From the NCBI GenBank assembly GCA_030549205.1, contig JAUKTV010000003.1:2232001-2296000 (forward strand): a stretch of 64,000 bases of DNA, given 5' to 3'. The stretch's first letter is position 1. The number at the start of each line of letters is the position of its first letter. Under the pieces are notes generated by a model. The model saw nothing but the letters and a program-made list of their open reading frames with translations, was not told the origin of the DNA and did no database searches. The translations under genes were made by a program, and so were the position numbers. The DNA comes from Apiosordaria backusii. Its lineage: Eukaryota; Ascomycota; Sordariomycetes; Sordariales; Lasiosphaeriaceae. Below are positions 11,249 to 23,086 of the stretch, in pieces.

Positions 11249-12104
11249 ATATTGGCGATAAGGGCTTTCTGGAGGAGATATGCGATATATCAGCTCTGGT
11301 GATTGGATGGCAAAGCAACAATAGCAAAAACACTCTATTACAGGCTTATGGCTAGAAATAGAATATAAGGGCTAAATAGTATTGAAATTAATTAATAGGG
11401 AGGAAAAGAAGAAGATTACTGTAGGATATAAGAGTACTATTAAACATAAAAGGGCTTACTTAAAGGCTAATTATTGAACTATTAAATTACTATTAAACTA
11501 CCGGACCTTTAAAAGGTCTATAATAAATATACTATTTTTAAGTCTAAATCCTTAATATTACTTCTTTATTTTAAAGGTCTATGATAAATATATTGTCCCT
11601 GGGTCCAGACCCCTAACATACCCCTAGCAATAACAGCAGTAACAGTTACGACAGCAAGGAAAAGAACAGCAACGTACTACAATATGTCGATACCATAGAG
11701 AGAATCCCAGCCCGCTTGGGAACCGGAGCTCTACCGGCACCAAGTTGGAATATAGAGTGGAGGGCAGTGATATGGATGGTGGAATACAAGTGGGAATAAT
11801 TGATCGGGCGGCCACTCTTTTCCCTTAATCCCGAAAGCTAAAGCTGGGGAAGGTTTTGACGAGGGCAGGGATGTACGATAGGGTTCATTGCAAATAGCTT
11901 CATCATCATCAGCATGGCATTGTGCTTGAGGGACATTGTTTTGTTCATTGAGACTTCACACAAAACAGGTCAATACAGTCAAGTTTTGATCACCCACCAC
12001 TTTAAAGGGCAATGTCATTTCATGTATACCACAGCGGGTATGGGCCCAGTTGAATTGTGTCTATATAGTCAAATTGTATCTGCATATTAAATTAATTTAA
12101 TTAA
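11249..12104. other. AT-rich gene-free spacer
   Basis: The part from 11310 to 11600 is rich in TATTAA/AATAAA-like strings and appears to be RIP-affected repeat remnant. From 11620 to 12050 composition returns to average. No convincing gene. Confidence 0.45.
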
Positions 12105-12556
12105 GTTAACAGAGTCTATAGGTTAAACAGAATCTACAACCTAGGGCCTATATTGATTAAAAATCACAGTGGCCAGCCCAGTGGTCTTCTATTAAGCTGG
12201 CCGCTGTTCAATTCTACTGTTAACTGGGTTAATGGATAGGCTAGTAGGTAGGCTAGTGGGTAGGCTAATGAAAGACTATTAGTTGGAAGTGCTAGAAAAG
12301 AAGAAAGTTAGTGAGATGTAACTGGAATTGAATATAGGCTTATTAAACGGTAGAAGACTTATTGGGTGGACGGTAGGGTCGGCTATTGGGCCACTGAGCC
12401 AGTAGTTAATTGAACGAGCCCGGGGTGAGAAGAAGGAATTATATAGGGGGTATACGGTAGGTGCCCCCTTACGGCTTTAGTGGATGTAAGTGGGCCTGGC
12501 CTGTAGACTTTGTTTGACCCTGTAGACTTTATTTGACGGGGTAGACTCTATGTGAC
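12105..12556. mobile_element. short inverted-repeat element with iterated TGTAGACTTT motifs
   Basis: The right end holds three adjacent 18-19-bp units, beginning CTGTAGACTTTGTTTGAC at about 12500 and ending at 12556. The left end (12105-12140) carries two such units in inverted, more mutated form. The reverse complement of the left end aligns with the right end with only a few transitions and a one-base gap. Between lie about 360 bp without a reading frame. The layout fits a MITE or a solo end pair of a DNA transposon; exact termini and family are unknown. Confidence 0.5.
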
Positions 12557-12560
12557 GGCT

Positions 12561-13216
12561 TAAATTCCTACTATGGTATCTTTACTTTTAGCTGTGATTC
12601 GCAATATCGCCCACATATAAAACATGATTCGATCCCACCAGCGGATTAAACCGCATAGACTCCATCCTCGCGGCAATACCAGTCTTTTCCGACCTTACAC
12701 AAATACCGTCTAACTCGGAAGAAATACCGTCTTAGCCGGGAGAACCTGAAGAAAAAGACGACAAAAAAGCAACGCTGTTCCTGGATCTTCGCTCTAACTC
12801 GGGAATGGATTGACCGCTATGTTACCGCGCCACGGAATTGCTCCCAAAAGACCGAAATCAAGTACCCCGGTGTGGTTGTGTCTCTGGTAGAATTTCAGCG
12901 GAATTAAAATCCAGAATAGCAAACAATAAGACATAGTACCTATGCAAAACCCCTTCATGCATTGGAGTTGACTTTGAACAGGGGCTTTGAAATAGAGGCG
13001 TTCCTAAGTGAGACACGGAAAACAAGGAGAAAGGTTCACAAGTCCCAGTATCAGAGTAAAAGGTGTACATGAAATTAGTTGGTATCATCAATTCGTTACG
13101 AGCCGCCATTTTATAAATACATAAGAAGGCGTGCTATCAAAGCATCTGTCCTTTGTGTGCCCAGTGTTCGTCGTTTTTTCATTATCATCTTTTTGTTTCC
13201 CAATCCACTCAGCCGT
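12561..13216. other. intergenic; 3' flank of the TauD-like gene
   Basis: No gene recognised. Ordinary base composition, with short open frames only. Confidence 0.5.
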
Positions 13217-14481
13217 TTACTCAGCATCAAGAGGAGCACGAGGAGGAGTATCGTTCACCTGGATACCACCACGCTTCTTCTCGCGGCTGTCTGGCATCGG
13301 AAGGGCCCAGCCGCCCTCGCCCTCGGGGGTAGCAAGCCAGAGTCTGAGAAGATGTCTTCTTGGGGCAGGAGGAGCAAAGTCTGTCGTTGTAAGTTAGCAC
13401 CACAATATTCAAGGCCAGAAGAGAAAGATAGAAACTCACCCCTGTAAGCAGTACGAGCATGCAGCAAGTGAGCGTTACTCAAGAACTGGATATCTCCAAC
13501 CTCCAAAACCATGTGCAGAGCCTCCTGCTGGCAGGTATCCTCCAGCACCTTTAGCGCATGAAGCTGCTCCTCGCTCAGAGGAGGAATGAGGCCCTTGTCT
13601 GAGAATCTGGTCAAAGACTTGACGTAGTAAGGATCCCACTTGCAGTACAGACGTCCCTGTCCGCCGTTCTCGATGTACACAATTGGCTGGCGGACCCATT
13701 CTTCCTGTCCATGGCTGACCTCGCCTTTGCGGTCAAAGTACCAGATCGGCTTGGTCAGAGTCTCAGCAACATCAGGGTGCTCCTTCTGGAGGATATTCCA
13801 GACATTGTGGACAGAGACGATATCACTCTCGCCGCCCTCCTGGGCGCGGTGGACGCACAGCAAACCGACGATATCACCATCATCAGCGTGGAAAAACTGG
13901 CGTGCGGTAGTGCGGTAGATGCGGACACTGTGGATCTGAGTCGGATCATCACCGACATCCTTGACGTGACCGAGGACGTGACCGCGGCCGTTCTGAGAGA
14001 CAAAGTATCCAAGGTAGGTACCGAGACCCATGTAGGCAACGGCGTTCTTCTCTGGGCCCCATACATCGGCAGGGAAGCGCTTGAAGAGGATGAAGCCCTT
14101 GCCGTTGAGGAGGTCTTCCCGGAGGTTGGTCAGGACCTTGCCGAGCTTGGGGAGGACAAAGTTCTCCTTGGAAATACCGGTGAGGGGGGTGCCGCTGGCA
14201 ATGAAGGCATCGGCGGTGGCGCTGAGCTCGGCGATCTCCTCGTCTGTGAAGGGGTGCACCCAGCGCTCGGGGTTGTTGATGAAGTCGTCACGCTTCCACA
14301 CGGTGCGGCCCGTGATCTCCGTGGGGAACTCGGAGTAGGGCTTCAGGACGTCGTAGAGAGGGGGGTGCTGGCCAGATGTGCGGATACCATCGGGAAAGAT
14401 GTGGCGGGGTGCTTCGTTGTTGTTCTTGGCGACTTGGGGGAGTTGAGCAGCAGGCTCTTCTACTAGGAGTCCGGGTGCCAT
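13217..14481 (-). CDS. TauD/TfdA-family Fe(II)/2-oxoglutarate dioxygenase
   Basis: Two exons on the minus strand (14481-13440 and 13380-13217) encode 401 residues. The 59-nt intron (GTGAGT to GACAG) has a GCTAAC branch site. The double-stranded beta-helix shows the iron-binding H198-x-D200 in FFHADDGD and the distal His341 in LLHART. Exon 2 opens with the family's C-terminal signature around R355-R360 (APRRHLLRLWLA), which supplies the 2-oxoglutarate-binding arginine. The end contains GGIQVNDTPP, typical of the large fungal branch of the family. Members hydroxylate small substrates such as sulfonates or amino-acid derivatives; the substrate here is unknown. The first ATG in frame is used; the longer frame to 14580 has no ATG. 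No targeting signal is seen, so a cytosolic place is likely. Confidence 0.9.
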
Positions 14482-15822
14482 TGTGTCTGTGTGTAGTGTG
14501 TAGGGGATCGATGGAAGTGCTAGGTGGGGACTGCCGAAGAAGTTGATCTGATAAGGATGCGTGTGCTGGTGGGAGCTCACATGTCTGGCTTATAAGGACA
14601 TGGCCTCCTCGGTCGATTGCGTGATCATCCGAGGGCTGGGTCCAGAGGCTATCCTCTGCAATGGGGCGGGCGTCCTATTGGAAAGGCCATGGTGCACCTG
14701 GGTTGCGCCCGCCCGCTCCCGAGTGACATAGGCGGTGGGCATTGGAGATGCTCTGAAGGAAGGGGCTTTGGGGATTGCGATATAGCTTCGGACGATGGCG
14801 TGCTCAAAAGCCGATGACGTGAAGGCTTAAGCGCTATCACCCCGCAATGCCAATGGCGCTATACCCCTTGACACACCTCGATCAAAGCAGCGAAGCGGTA
14901 AACGAGCACTCTTTGGCTGTCCCCGCCGTGATATTCGGCTTTCGGTATCCGAGGTGGCCTTTGTTGGACCTGGGGTGGATTATTTAAGACAGTTGGCGGG
15001 CTAGAAGGGTGTTGGTGACCGGGGTTAGGGTTGGAGTGGTGGTTTCCATCATATCTTTCCAGCACAAAATTGAGCTGCATCGAGTTAACAATATACAACT
15101 GTCAGCAATTAGAACTTTGTAAAGATCCGGTTGTGTAGGTGGGGTAGAAGCCGCGAGACGCCCTCTGGTCTGCGGCCCCTTCCGGATTGTCCTTGCCTGG
15201 TGACATTGGAAAAAATGATGTGGCAGGCAGCATGTGAGGGGTTGGCGAGGTAGTGTGTCTGGCGCAAAAGAAATAAGGATTGAAACGCTCCAAGACCATG
15301 GGGAAGAAGGAGGACACATGATTATCTTAGGGTTGTGTGGAAGCCAGACATAATTTTGAAACTGAGTTGCCCGTTGGCAAGAGCGATCCACGTGCTACCG
15401 ACTTAAAAAAGCCCACTTCTGCCCAGTTTAGTCATCAAACGTCCGTTGAACGTGAGAGTTGACACCTCAGAGTTTGGAAAGTTCCGGGTTCCGGGTTTTG
15501 TCACAGCGGCTGTTGAACTCTTCCCATTATGTAATAACAAACCTTGCTGCTCAAAAATCGTCGTGCTTTCACCCAGACATTGATCCCTTGATTTGGCCTC
15601 AAGTATCAGATTCAAAGCACATCACCATTCAAACAAACACTCTGATGGCGGTTCATGACAAGATGCTGAGTAAGAGATATCATTGATTATTCATCCTCTC
15701 ACAAATTATTGCGCGTATCCAGTAATATCTTCCGCTCTATATTCCCCTTCATCCCCCCCTTTTATCACCAGCTCCGCCTTCTCAGATTTCCTTTTTCCAT
15801 CCCATTTCACGGCTTTCCAAAG
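14482..15822. other. intergenic; promoter of the TauD-like gene
   Basis: No gene seen. It contains the 5' flank of the dioxygenase gene (right after 14481) and the 3' flank of the GH47 gene. Confidence 0.5.
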
Positions 15823-17787
15823 TCAATCAAACAACCCCTTCAAGTCAGGTACCAACCTCCTAAGAGGGTGCGCCTCCGTGTTAAAAACCCACTCATCCAA
15901 ACTAATCAAATCCGGCTCGCTGAACATCAAGTAGAAATACTTAAGCGTCTCCCCCAGCCAAAAGCTCTCCATCGAGTCCGTCTTCTCCGGATATCTTTTA
16001 CTCTCATCCTCATTGTCTGGGTCATATCTTGTAATATCTGACAAAGCTGCGTTGGCAAGTTCAGTCTTGGTATTTTTCTCAATGGCTTGAAACATGGCCC
16101 ACGCTTTGGCAGGGAGATCCTTCCGGCCAGTGGTGCGGTAGAGGATAAACACTGATTCGATTGCCTCAGGGCGGAGAATGTATCTCGTGTCTGGCAACGA
16201 GGTAAACCCCTTCGGGATGCGTTTCTCTGCGATGAGGGCGTCGAGTTCAGAGGGGGAAATATCCTCTGGTGCCTCAAGCTGTTTCTTCACTGCGTCTTTC
16301 CATTTATCTTCGGAGAAAGAACACGCTGGTTTTTCGGGAGAAATAGAGAGAGGGCAGGGGAGCATGGTGAATGTTTCCGGCATAATCCCGACTGGCATAT
16401 GAGAGTAAGTCCATACGCAACCGTCCATGAGTTTCTCGCCGATGGAGACGTGGGTTTGGTTCTCGAGAAGCTTCCCGCCGAGGGCGAGCATACCACCAGC
16501 GAAGCAGACTAGATGTTGGCCTTCTGGTTTGAGGGAGTAGACTGTGTTATCGCCGCTTCGGGAGACGGACACTAAACCGGAGACCAGGATGTCTGGGCTT
16601 TCAGGGAGCATAGGGCGGAAGAGGTTGCGTTTGATCACTGCGTCCATGGCCTTTTCGTACATTTGGCTGTAGAGCGGGACTAGGCCGCCGAGGAGGGCGT
16701 GGGTTTTGGGGATATATTCGTACCAGGAGTCGGCCATAGCTCCGATGGTGAAGTCATTGTGGAGGTTGAATTCTGTTGTTCGAGCATTGACGATGACGGG
16801 CCACATGCCGGGGAGGCGGGTGGTGTTTTGTTGTTGGAAGAGTAGTTCTGTGATGCGGTTGGCGGCATCGAACCATTTGGGATTCTTAGTCAACAGGGAC
16901 AGTCGGGTGAATTCGAGGGAGAATGTGCCAATTTCTGCAAGGAGGACGGACTCGTCTGCGGTTTGGGGTTCGTTTCTGGAGGCGGCGACAGCGTCCCATC
17001 TCGTCATGGGCATGCGATTGGGCGTATCAAATGCGACGTAGAGCATTTCCCCAACTTCTGTTGCTTTGCGCAACAGGCGGCGGTCGCCGCTCAGATCATA
17101 GGCTGCGAGGAAACCGCCGAGGTATCGAATGTTCGTTTCGAATACGTTGACTTTGTCCTCGGGTGCCTTGGAGAAGTCAATCTTGGAGGCTGCTTTGACT
17201 GCTTCGCTAAACTCTTCTTTCAGGCCCATGATCCAGAGGGTGTCGAGACTGTCGACCAAGGTCGCGCCCCAGCCTCCAAAGACATCCCGCTTGCCGCTGC
17301 TAATGGGTGTGATCTCGTCGCTCATCCAGGCATGTTTGCGGTAGGAGTTCCAGCAGCGCTGGAAAGCCTTCTTGACGGCATCTCGACGTTCAAGACGAAC
17401 TTGGCGCTCTGCTGCGGATTCTGTGTCGAAGAACTTCTGGATTTTCGGAAGCCATTGTGGGGAGCCTTTTGGGAACTGGTGCATGTCCTGGACAGGATAG
17501 TTGGGCTTCAGCTTGCTCCATTGGATTCGATCCGCGGTATCCTCTTCGCCGTTCTGCTCATCGTCATTCGTGTTGTCGTTGGCTGGGGGAGCTGGGGTAT
17601 AGTTGGGGTCCCCACTACTGCCAGGCAGGAAATTGTCACCACTGCCATCACCGCCATGGTAGCTTTGGAAGGGGTCGATCAAAACGTAGGAATACTGATA
17701 TGATCTCTTGCGTATCGCCAGGAAAACGAAAAGAAAAATGCCTGCAACCAAGAAGACATAGCTTCTTTTTCTCGAAAAGACCAGCAT
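15823..17787 (-). CDS. GH47 class I alpha-1,2-mannosidase
   Basis: Single-exon gene of 654 residues. A short cytoplasmic tail (MLVFSRKRSY) is followed by one signal-anchor helix (about residues 11-26) and a low-complexity Asp/Asn/Gly/Pro stem. The catalytic domain runs from about residue 120 to the end and carries GH47 landmarks: RDAVKKAFQRCWNSY, GGWGATLVDSLDTLWIMG, FETNIRYLGGFLAAYDLSG, DSWYEYIPK, YILRPEAIESVFILYR, MESFWLGETLKYFYLMF and a final VFNTEAHPLRR that carries the Thr which coordinates calcium. Class I enzymes trim alpha-1,2-linked mannose from N-glycans in the ER or Golgi. The membrane anchor makes this a Golgi/ER-type enzyme rather than a secreted one. The ATG at 17787 is the first in frame. 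Confidence 0.95.
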   Translation of the reverse strand: MLVFSRKRSYVFLVAGIFLFVFLAIRKRSYQYSYVLIDPFQSYHGGDGSGDNFLPGSSGDPNYTPAPPANDNTNDDEQNGEEDTADRIQWSKLKPNYPVQDMHQFPKGSPQWLPKIQKFFDTESAAERQVRLERRDAVKKAFQRCWNSYRKHAWMSDEITPISSGKRDVFGGWGATLVDSLDTLWIMGLKEEFSEAVKAASKIDFSKAPEDKVNVFETNIRYLGGFLAAYDLSGDRRLLRKATEVGEMLYVAFDTPNRMPMTRWDAVAASRNEPQTADESVLLAEIGTFSLEFTRLSLLTKNPKWFDAANRITELLFQQQNTTRLPGMWPVIVNARTTEFNLHNDFTIGAMADSWYEYIPKTHALLGGLVPLYSQMYEKAMDAVIKRNLFRPMLPESPDILVSGLVSVSRSGDNTVYSLKPEGQHLVCFAGGMLALGGKLLENQTHVSIGEKLMDGCVWTYSHMPVGIMPETFTMLPCPLSISPEKPACSFSEDKWKDAVKKQLEAPEDISPSELDALIAEKRIPKGFTSLPDTRYILRPEAIESVFILYRTTGRKDLPAKAWAMFQAIEKNTKTELANAALSDITRYDPDNEDESKRYPEKTDSMESFWLGETLKYFYLMFSEPDLISLDEWVFNTEAHPLRRLVPDLKGLFD

Positions 17788-18401
17788 TGTCGCATCTGAA
17801 GACGGGAGGTTCGGGCAGTGGACTGCTACGACCCCAACTTTTGGGATGGGCACCCCTTCCAGGTCGTTCCCAGCGAATCCAGGGACCAGATGAATTAAGA
17901 TTTAGCGTGTAGTGGGCACGCGGTCGAACTGCCGGCTTGGCAGCGTAAAATACGGTAATATGTACAGGGGAAACCACGTGGCAACCCTGCTCGACAGTGC
18001 TCGACAGGGGTATTACTCTCAGGACGTCAGGAAACAATACCGTCATCGTATTTAACATTCGGGCGACTCACTCTTCTGCTTCCCCCTCACTGCCCTGCAT
18101 CATCCATGAAACATCAACAACCACTCATCGCATCGCATGGACTCAGAGGGTGACATGCATATGGCGTGATTCACTGCCAGCCAATGTATCACACAGCGGA
18201 TTTATAAGGGCGGCGACTTCTCCCTTGCGGTTACACTGCGCTCATCACCGTTCTCCCTTCAGTCGCGCCAAAGAAGCCCAATTGGGATGGAATGAGGTTC
18301 ATTACTTCGACGCGTCAACAGTGGCATCTCTTGGACCATAATAAACAGTAATACCCCACTTGCATGAACTTTCTAACAACAGACATCGGACGTCCGGAAT
18401 C
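17788..18401. promoter_or_regulatory. 5' flank of the GH47 gene
   Basis: It lies between the GH47 start and the 3' end of the CHR gene, both on the minus strand. No specific motif could be assigned. Confidence 0.4.
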
Positions 18402-19989
18402 TCAGGCATTCACCACACCGTACCTGATCAAGCCCATCAGTCCACCCAGCACAATGGCCGACGGGGCGTTCAGCTTGAAGTACCGTCCACCAACATAACT
18501 GGTAGCGGTGATGACAACCCACCATGGATCATCACCCAAGCTGCGGCCAGCTTGGAATCCTTGATCGATGTACCCGACCATGAAGATGCGATACACAGCG
18601 GTATAGATCAACCCGACGGCGCCAGCATTGATACCCCTCAGCACCGACTTCACCCATCTTCTGTTTCTCGCCGCACTCCAGAGACCCATGGTGCCATGCA
18701 CCAAGATTAGGCCCGGGCTGAAGATGGCAATCCAGGCAATCAGTGCGCCTGCAACAGAGCTATGCCCAGCGTTGATCGCCGTCAGGCTGCCCAGGAACAC
18801 AGCAATGTTGAAGTTGGGCCCGGGGAAGGCTTGGATGAGTGCGAGGCCGATCAAGAAATCACGAGCGCTCACCCACCCTTCGGCAACGACATATTCTCGC
18901 AGCAGGGGAATGACGACTGGCCCACCGCCAAAGATTATAGTACCAGCAAGGTACATGTTGGAGAAGAGCCGGTACAGAATGGGTGGGCCGGGCGCTGGAA
19001 GGACGCTCCGGAGGACCATGGCAACGATGAAGCTGAGGAAGAAGGATACGATGATGACTGTTCCTGTCTTCCATGACATGTTGAACCTGAGCTCCTGTGG
19101 GACGATGCGTGGCTCGTTTTCGGCAGTTGATCCCGAAGACCGGTTGTTTTTGTTGGCTTCGTCTTCGCTCACGGGCAACTCTGAACTCGGCTCAGGTTGG
19201 GTCTGGGGATGGGTTGACCTAAGCTCATGAGAGCTTCTGGCTGTTGCCGTGGTTTGGGCACCAGCCTCAGGATGCGCCGTCCGCTTCCGCTTGAAGCGCT
19301 TGATCACGGCTTTGATTGGACGATGGATCCAACGATAGTCATTGACCAGCGTCGCGACACCCGACACAAGCATCAAGACAGGGAAATACCACAGCGCATT
19401 GTACAACATGCCAGCAGCAGCCGTGACAAAAACGATAATTCTTGTCAGGTTATCAGTGATGGCTTTCTGGGACAGCTCAACGGCCGCAAGTGCAATCACA
19501 CCGACAGTAGCGGAGTTGAGCCCAGACAGCAGAGCATACACCATCCGGGGCAGGTTTTCATCAATGTTGGAAACACCAATCGAGAGACCAAACATGCCAA
19601 TGGCTCCGGGGAGACTCCAGAGCAAGAAGCTAAACAGCGCCGCCATGAACCCGCCGTGGAGCAGGTTGATGCAGTACAGCATCTTTGTGCTGGCGGGTCC
19701 CGACAGCGACTGGGAGATGCTGAAGATCTCCTGGAAGACTTGCTCGTCGATCCATTTTGTTTTCTGGACGAATTTCTCGTTGAACTGGATGTCGCGAGCA
19801 ATTAATTTCCCATCAGCACTTCAGGGGTTTCTTTGCTGTACTCACAATCTTGAAGTGCACTGGTGGCCCTCCAAAGGCCGTGACACCGAGATGCCAATTG
19901 ACCCGGAGCACCTTCCACCCGCGACGCGCCAGCGCCCGGACACGGCGGGGCAGGGCGCCGCTATTTTCGGCGGCTCCAGTGGGGCTCAT
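18402..19989 (-). CDS. CHR-family chromate-type ion transporter
   Basis: Exons 19989-19846 and 19784-18402 with a 61-nt intron (GTGAGT to TCCAG) give 508 residues. The size and two-domain build match fungal long CHR proteins such as Neurospora chr-1. Domain 1 opens with VNWHLGVTAFGGPPVHFKI, followed by WIDEQVFQEIFSISQSLSGP. A charged linker (about residues 195-260, rich in RKR, Ser and Pro) separates it from domain 2, which has TIIFGGGPVVIPLLREYVV and LALIQAFPGPNFN. The repeated GGPP/GGGP and PGP motifs are the family signatures. Multiple hydrophobic helices place it in a membrane. Bacterial members expel chromate; some fungal members take it up through sulfate-like transport, so direction cannot be read here. 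The start is the first in-frame ATG. Confidence 0.92.
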
Positions 19990-22900
19990 TCTTGGCTTTG
20001 TTGACTCTTGATCGCAACTTTGCAAAGATTCCACTTTCCACTACGACAAATTTGAGGATTCGGAGACAAAAAACGCCCTGTCTCACTCGAGGTGGTGTGC
20101 GATGTGCAGGAAGGAGGGAAGGACCCAGGGACTCGGGACCGTCGCGCGGCGGAGCATTGGGTGAATTGCAACCATCCTGCAGCTGAGACGATGATGCAAT
20201 TCTCGGCGTCCTTTGGTGGCGTTGAGGCGCTAGCCGACTTGGGGATTTTGTTACCAACCTACTCTTTGTCCCAGGTAGGGTTAGGGTTTTATGCAGCTCT
20301 TGTTGTCATTCAAGGGCTATTCTTTCAAGACCATGAGTTCCCAGGTCATCTATATATAACAACAGAACATATTTTCACTTGGAACTTGCTGTTCTTGTTC
20401 ATAGAGCATCATAGCCACAGTAACATCTCACCTCTGCACCTACTACGCAGCATTCGATCAGACCGACTCACAGATTTCACCAAACATCTACCAAATTTAT
20501 GCCAATTACAGGTGAATACCCAAGGTCAAAGTGCCAGTCCCCGACTGGTAGCTTCAGTTCACCTGACCATAAATTCTCCCTGTCTACCTAGAAGCTCGCT
20601 CTCTTCCTTCACCTCGGCCACCACAACTTCTTCGGACAACACGCGGTCGAACCTCTTCGCTCTTTTCAGGACTGCCGGAGTGTTCTCATCCCCAAAACAA
20701 CCACGTGGGTCTTTGTTGTGGAGGTAGGCCTATTTAAGACTTATGTATAACCTTCAAGTTCTCTACAGGTGCCCGGCTGAGGGGACCAGGACTAGACTGT
20801 ACGTATTGTATGTGTCGGCGCCCTGGCCAGAACTCGACATACTGCATGTCTGGGGGACTCTCGTCTCCCCCAGCACTGGCTGTTGCGGCAGCACATCCGA
20901 GTTTCCGGCGCCGAGACAACAACAGCCATAGCTCTCGACTGAAAGGCATGATCAGCAGAGCAGAGCCGTAAGCCTCGGCTTCCCATGTATTGTGATTCGG
21001 AGCAAAGTCCACAGCACAATGCTAGCTAGAAGTCTCATGAGTATTCTCTTCGTGGTCAACAACCCAGGGTTGAAGATCAGAATGTCTGACACAGCCAAGT
21101 CGAAAGACAGGATGAAAAAGGGCCCCCAGACTGGAGTTAGCAACATCGTCAGCGAGAATAGTTGAGGCCGCGGAATTGGAACCGCGAAGTTAAACTGGCC
21201 GTGCTCGGTCTATGGCAGCGGGAATTTAGAAGTTGAAGTTAGATAATGGTGGATAGGTACTTGCCGATGACAAGGAATTGCCTACCTGAAGGCCTGTTCC
21301 ACTACATTCTCCACTTGATGTGGGCTTGGTGTCAGAGATGTTGGGCTACTTCTCAAGGGAACGTCAAGGGGGGCTATAAGGTGAGAATATCTTGTACTAT
21401 CAGTGGAGAAGAAGCTACGAGATAGTTTGTTCCAGAAAACATAGCAGGGGAAGCTACCTACCTAAATTGGATACAGCAGGTTGGTCTTGAGAGTTAATAG
21501 AAAGTTACATATCTCAGATAGAACAGATTAAGAACACCTCTCTAACCATAATAACACACCATTGCCCATATTGTAACACTGTGTCTGTGTGTAAAAGCAG
21601 CACGAGCCGCGTCCGAGGTACCCGCGCGTGGGAAAAGCCTCTTGATTTATTTGTACCGCAATGTGATTGGAACGGATCATGCCCGGTTGCCGTTATCCGG
21701 ACGAGTTTGTTCGTATAAGCTAGCACTTTATCGTAAACAAGGACACCCTACCCTTTCCCACGTTTTCCGTTCGTACAAGGTATATGTGCCTTTATTGATT
21801 GAATGCCTGTGAGTAACTGGACACCATAACGCATCTTGACCCCACTCGCAGCCGTGTCAATGATAAGGTACCCTCCCGATGATCAATGAAGGTTCACCAG
21901 GGCGGATAGCAAATGTGACAGCACCAGAGCCCCTCTCCTGGGCTGATTGCCATGTGATGAGGTTAGCCAAACCGCAGAGTCCAGAGGTCGGAAAATGCGG
22001 TAGTATTGAATAGACAGTCACCCATGAGTGGATAACGGCGTCGATATCACGATTTTGAAGGTCTGGAGTTGGTGACGAGGAGCACACTGAGAATCGCTGT
22101 TTCCCCGCCAACAATTACGGTGTTGCATCTTGTGAACAACACAAATCGGTCCCGTTTGGATCTAGTTGTTCTCTAGGACGATAAGAGCAGTAGATGTTAT
22201 TCAAGAGTTACTGGCGCAGACCATCACTCCATCCCATCTCTTGCCAGCCTCCTTAAGAGACATTGTGTGATAAGATATCGTTTGCTTGACCTTTGATTGA
22301 CAACCAAAGATGCCATGGAAGCCGCCAAGTCATTCCACCACCCTTCCAGTGCATCGAAGAGATAGGCTGAAGGCCTTGTTGACCAATCCAAGTCCTTGTT
22401 CGGATCAGTGGATGATATCAGGACAATATGCGGAACGAGCAATGTTGATCGTTGCTCATAGAGTATCTCGATAAAACGAGGGAGGGTCAAGGTCAATCAA
22501 CTACCTCCAAACCGGGAAAATGTCAGTATAGATTGAGCCCAGCCTATACAGGCGGGCCAATCACCCATAACCACTCTAACCATTGGGGTGCGGGGTTGAA
22601 TGCGGCCGGAAATATAAGAGAACAAACGATGTAGGCTGTTCAAAAGTAAATAGATTATGCATGGCGGCAACCCTCCTCTTGTGGCTCCCCTGGCCACCGG
22701 CAGTTGCTTCGAGGTCGCTGTCCCCGTCTCACACACAGAGATTGGGTGCCACTGCTGCTCTTCTATATCGCACAGTATTGAAACGGCCCGAGATCCACCT
22801 TTTGTATTATTACTGATCAATGAGATGCATCAAGGCATATGGGTGTCTGTGGCGGTCCCATTCGGCAGCCCTTGGCGGGCTGGCCCGGGACAGGGGAGTG

Positions 22901-23086
22901 GGAAACGTGGTTTCTGGCTCATCAATAAAAACCGCCGTGTTGCTTCGAGATTTCCCCAAGGATTTTGTGCTCCTCTTTCACTGTCAGGTGTTGTTGACTT
23001 TCCAGTGGCGTGTGCCAAGACTACCCCTGAATCTTTCGTTCAAGCAACATCTTCCACCCGTGTAGACGAAAGGAGACAAAGACATC
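19990..23086. other. 3.1-kb intergenic region; no gene recognised
   Basis: It separates the divergent CHR (minus) and DUF1996 (plus) genes and so holds both promoters. Open frames are short, mostly lack ATG starts and show no family I know. The best of them is a 90-codon minus-strand frame at 22224-22496 without an ATG start. Confidence 0.5.

Noticed and set aside
13711..14466. 251-codon plus-strand open frame
   Set aside because: It is the exact antisense shadow of the TauD-like dioxygenase and shows only Val/Asp/Glu/Gly-rich complement composition.
16963..17703. 246-codon plus-strand open frame
   Set aside because: Antisense shadow of the GH47 mannosidase, which has clear family motifs on the minus strand.
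22224..22496. 90-codon minus-strand frame with plausible protein composition
   Set aside because: No ATG start, no recognisable family and no flanking exon; could be a remnant but cannot be supported.
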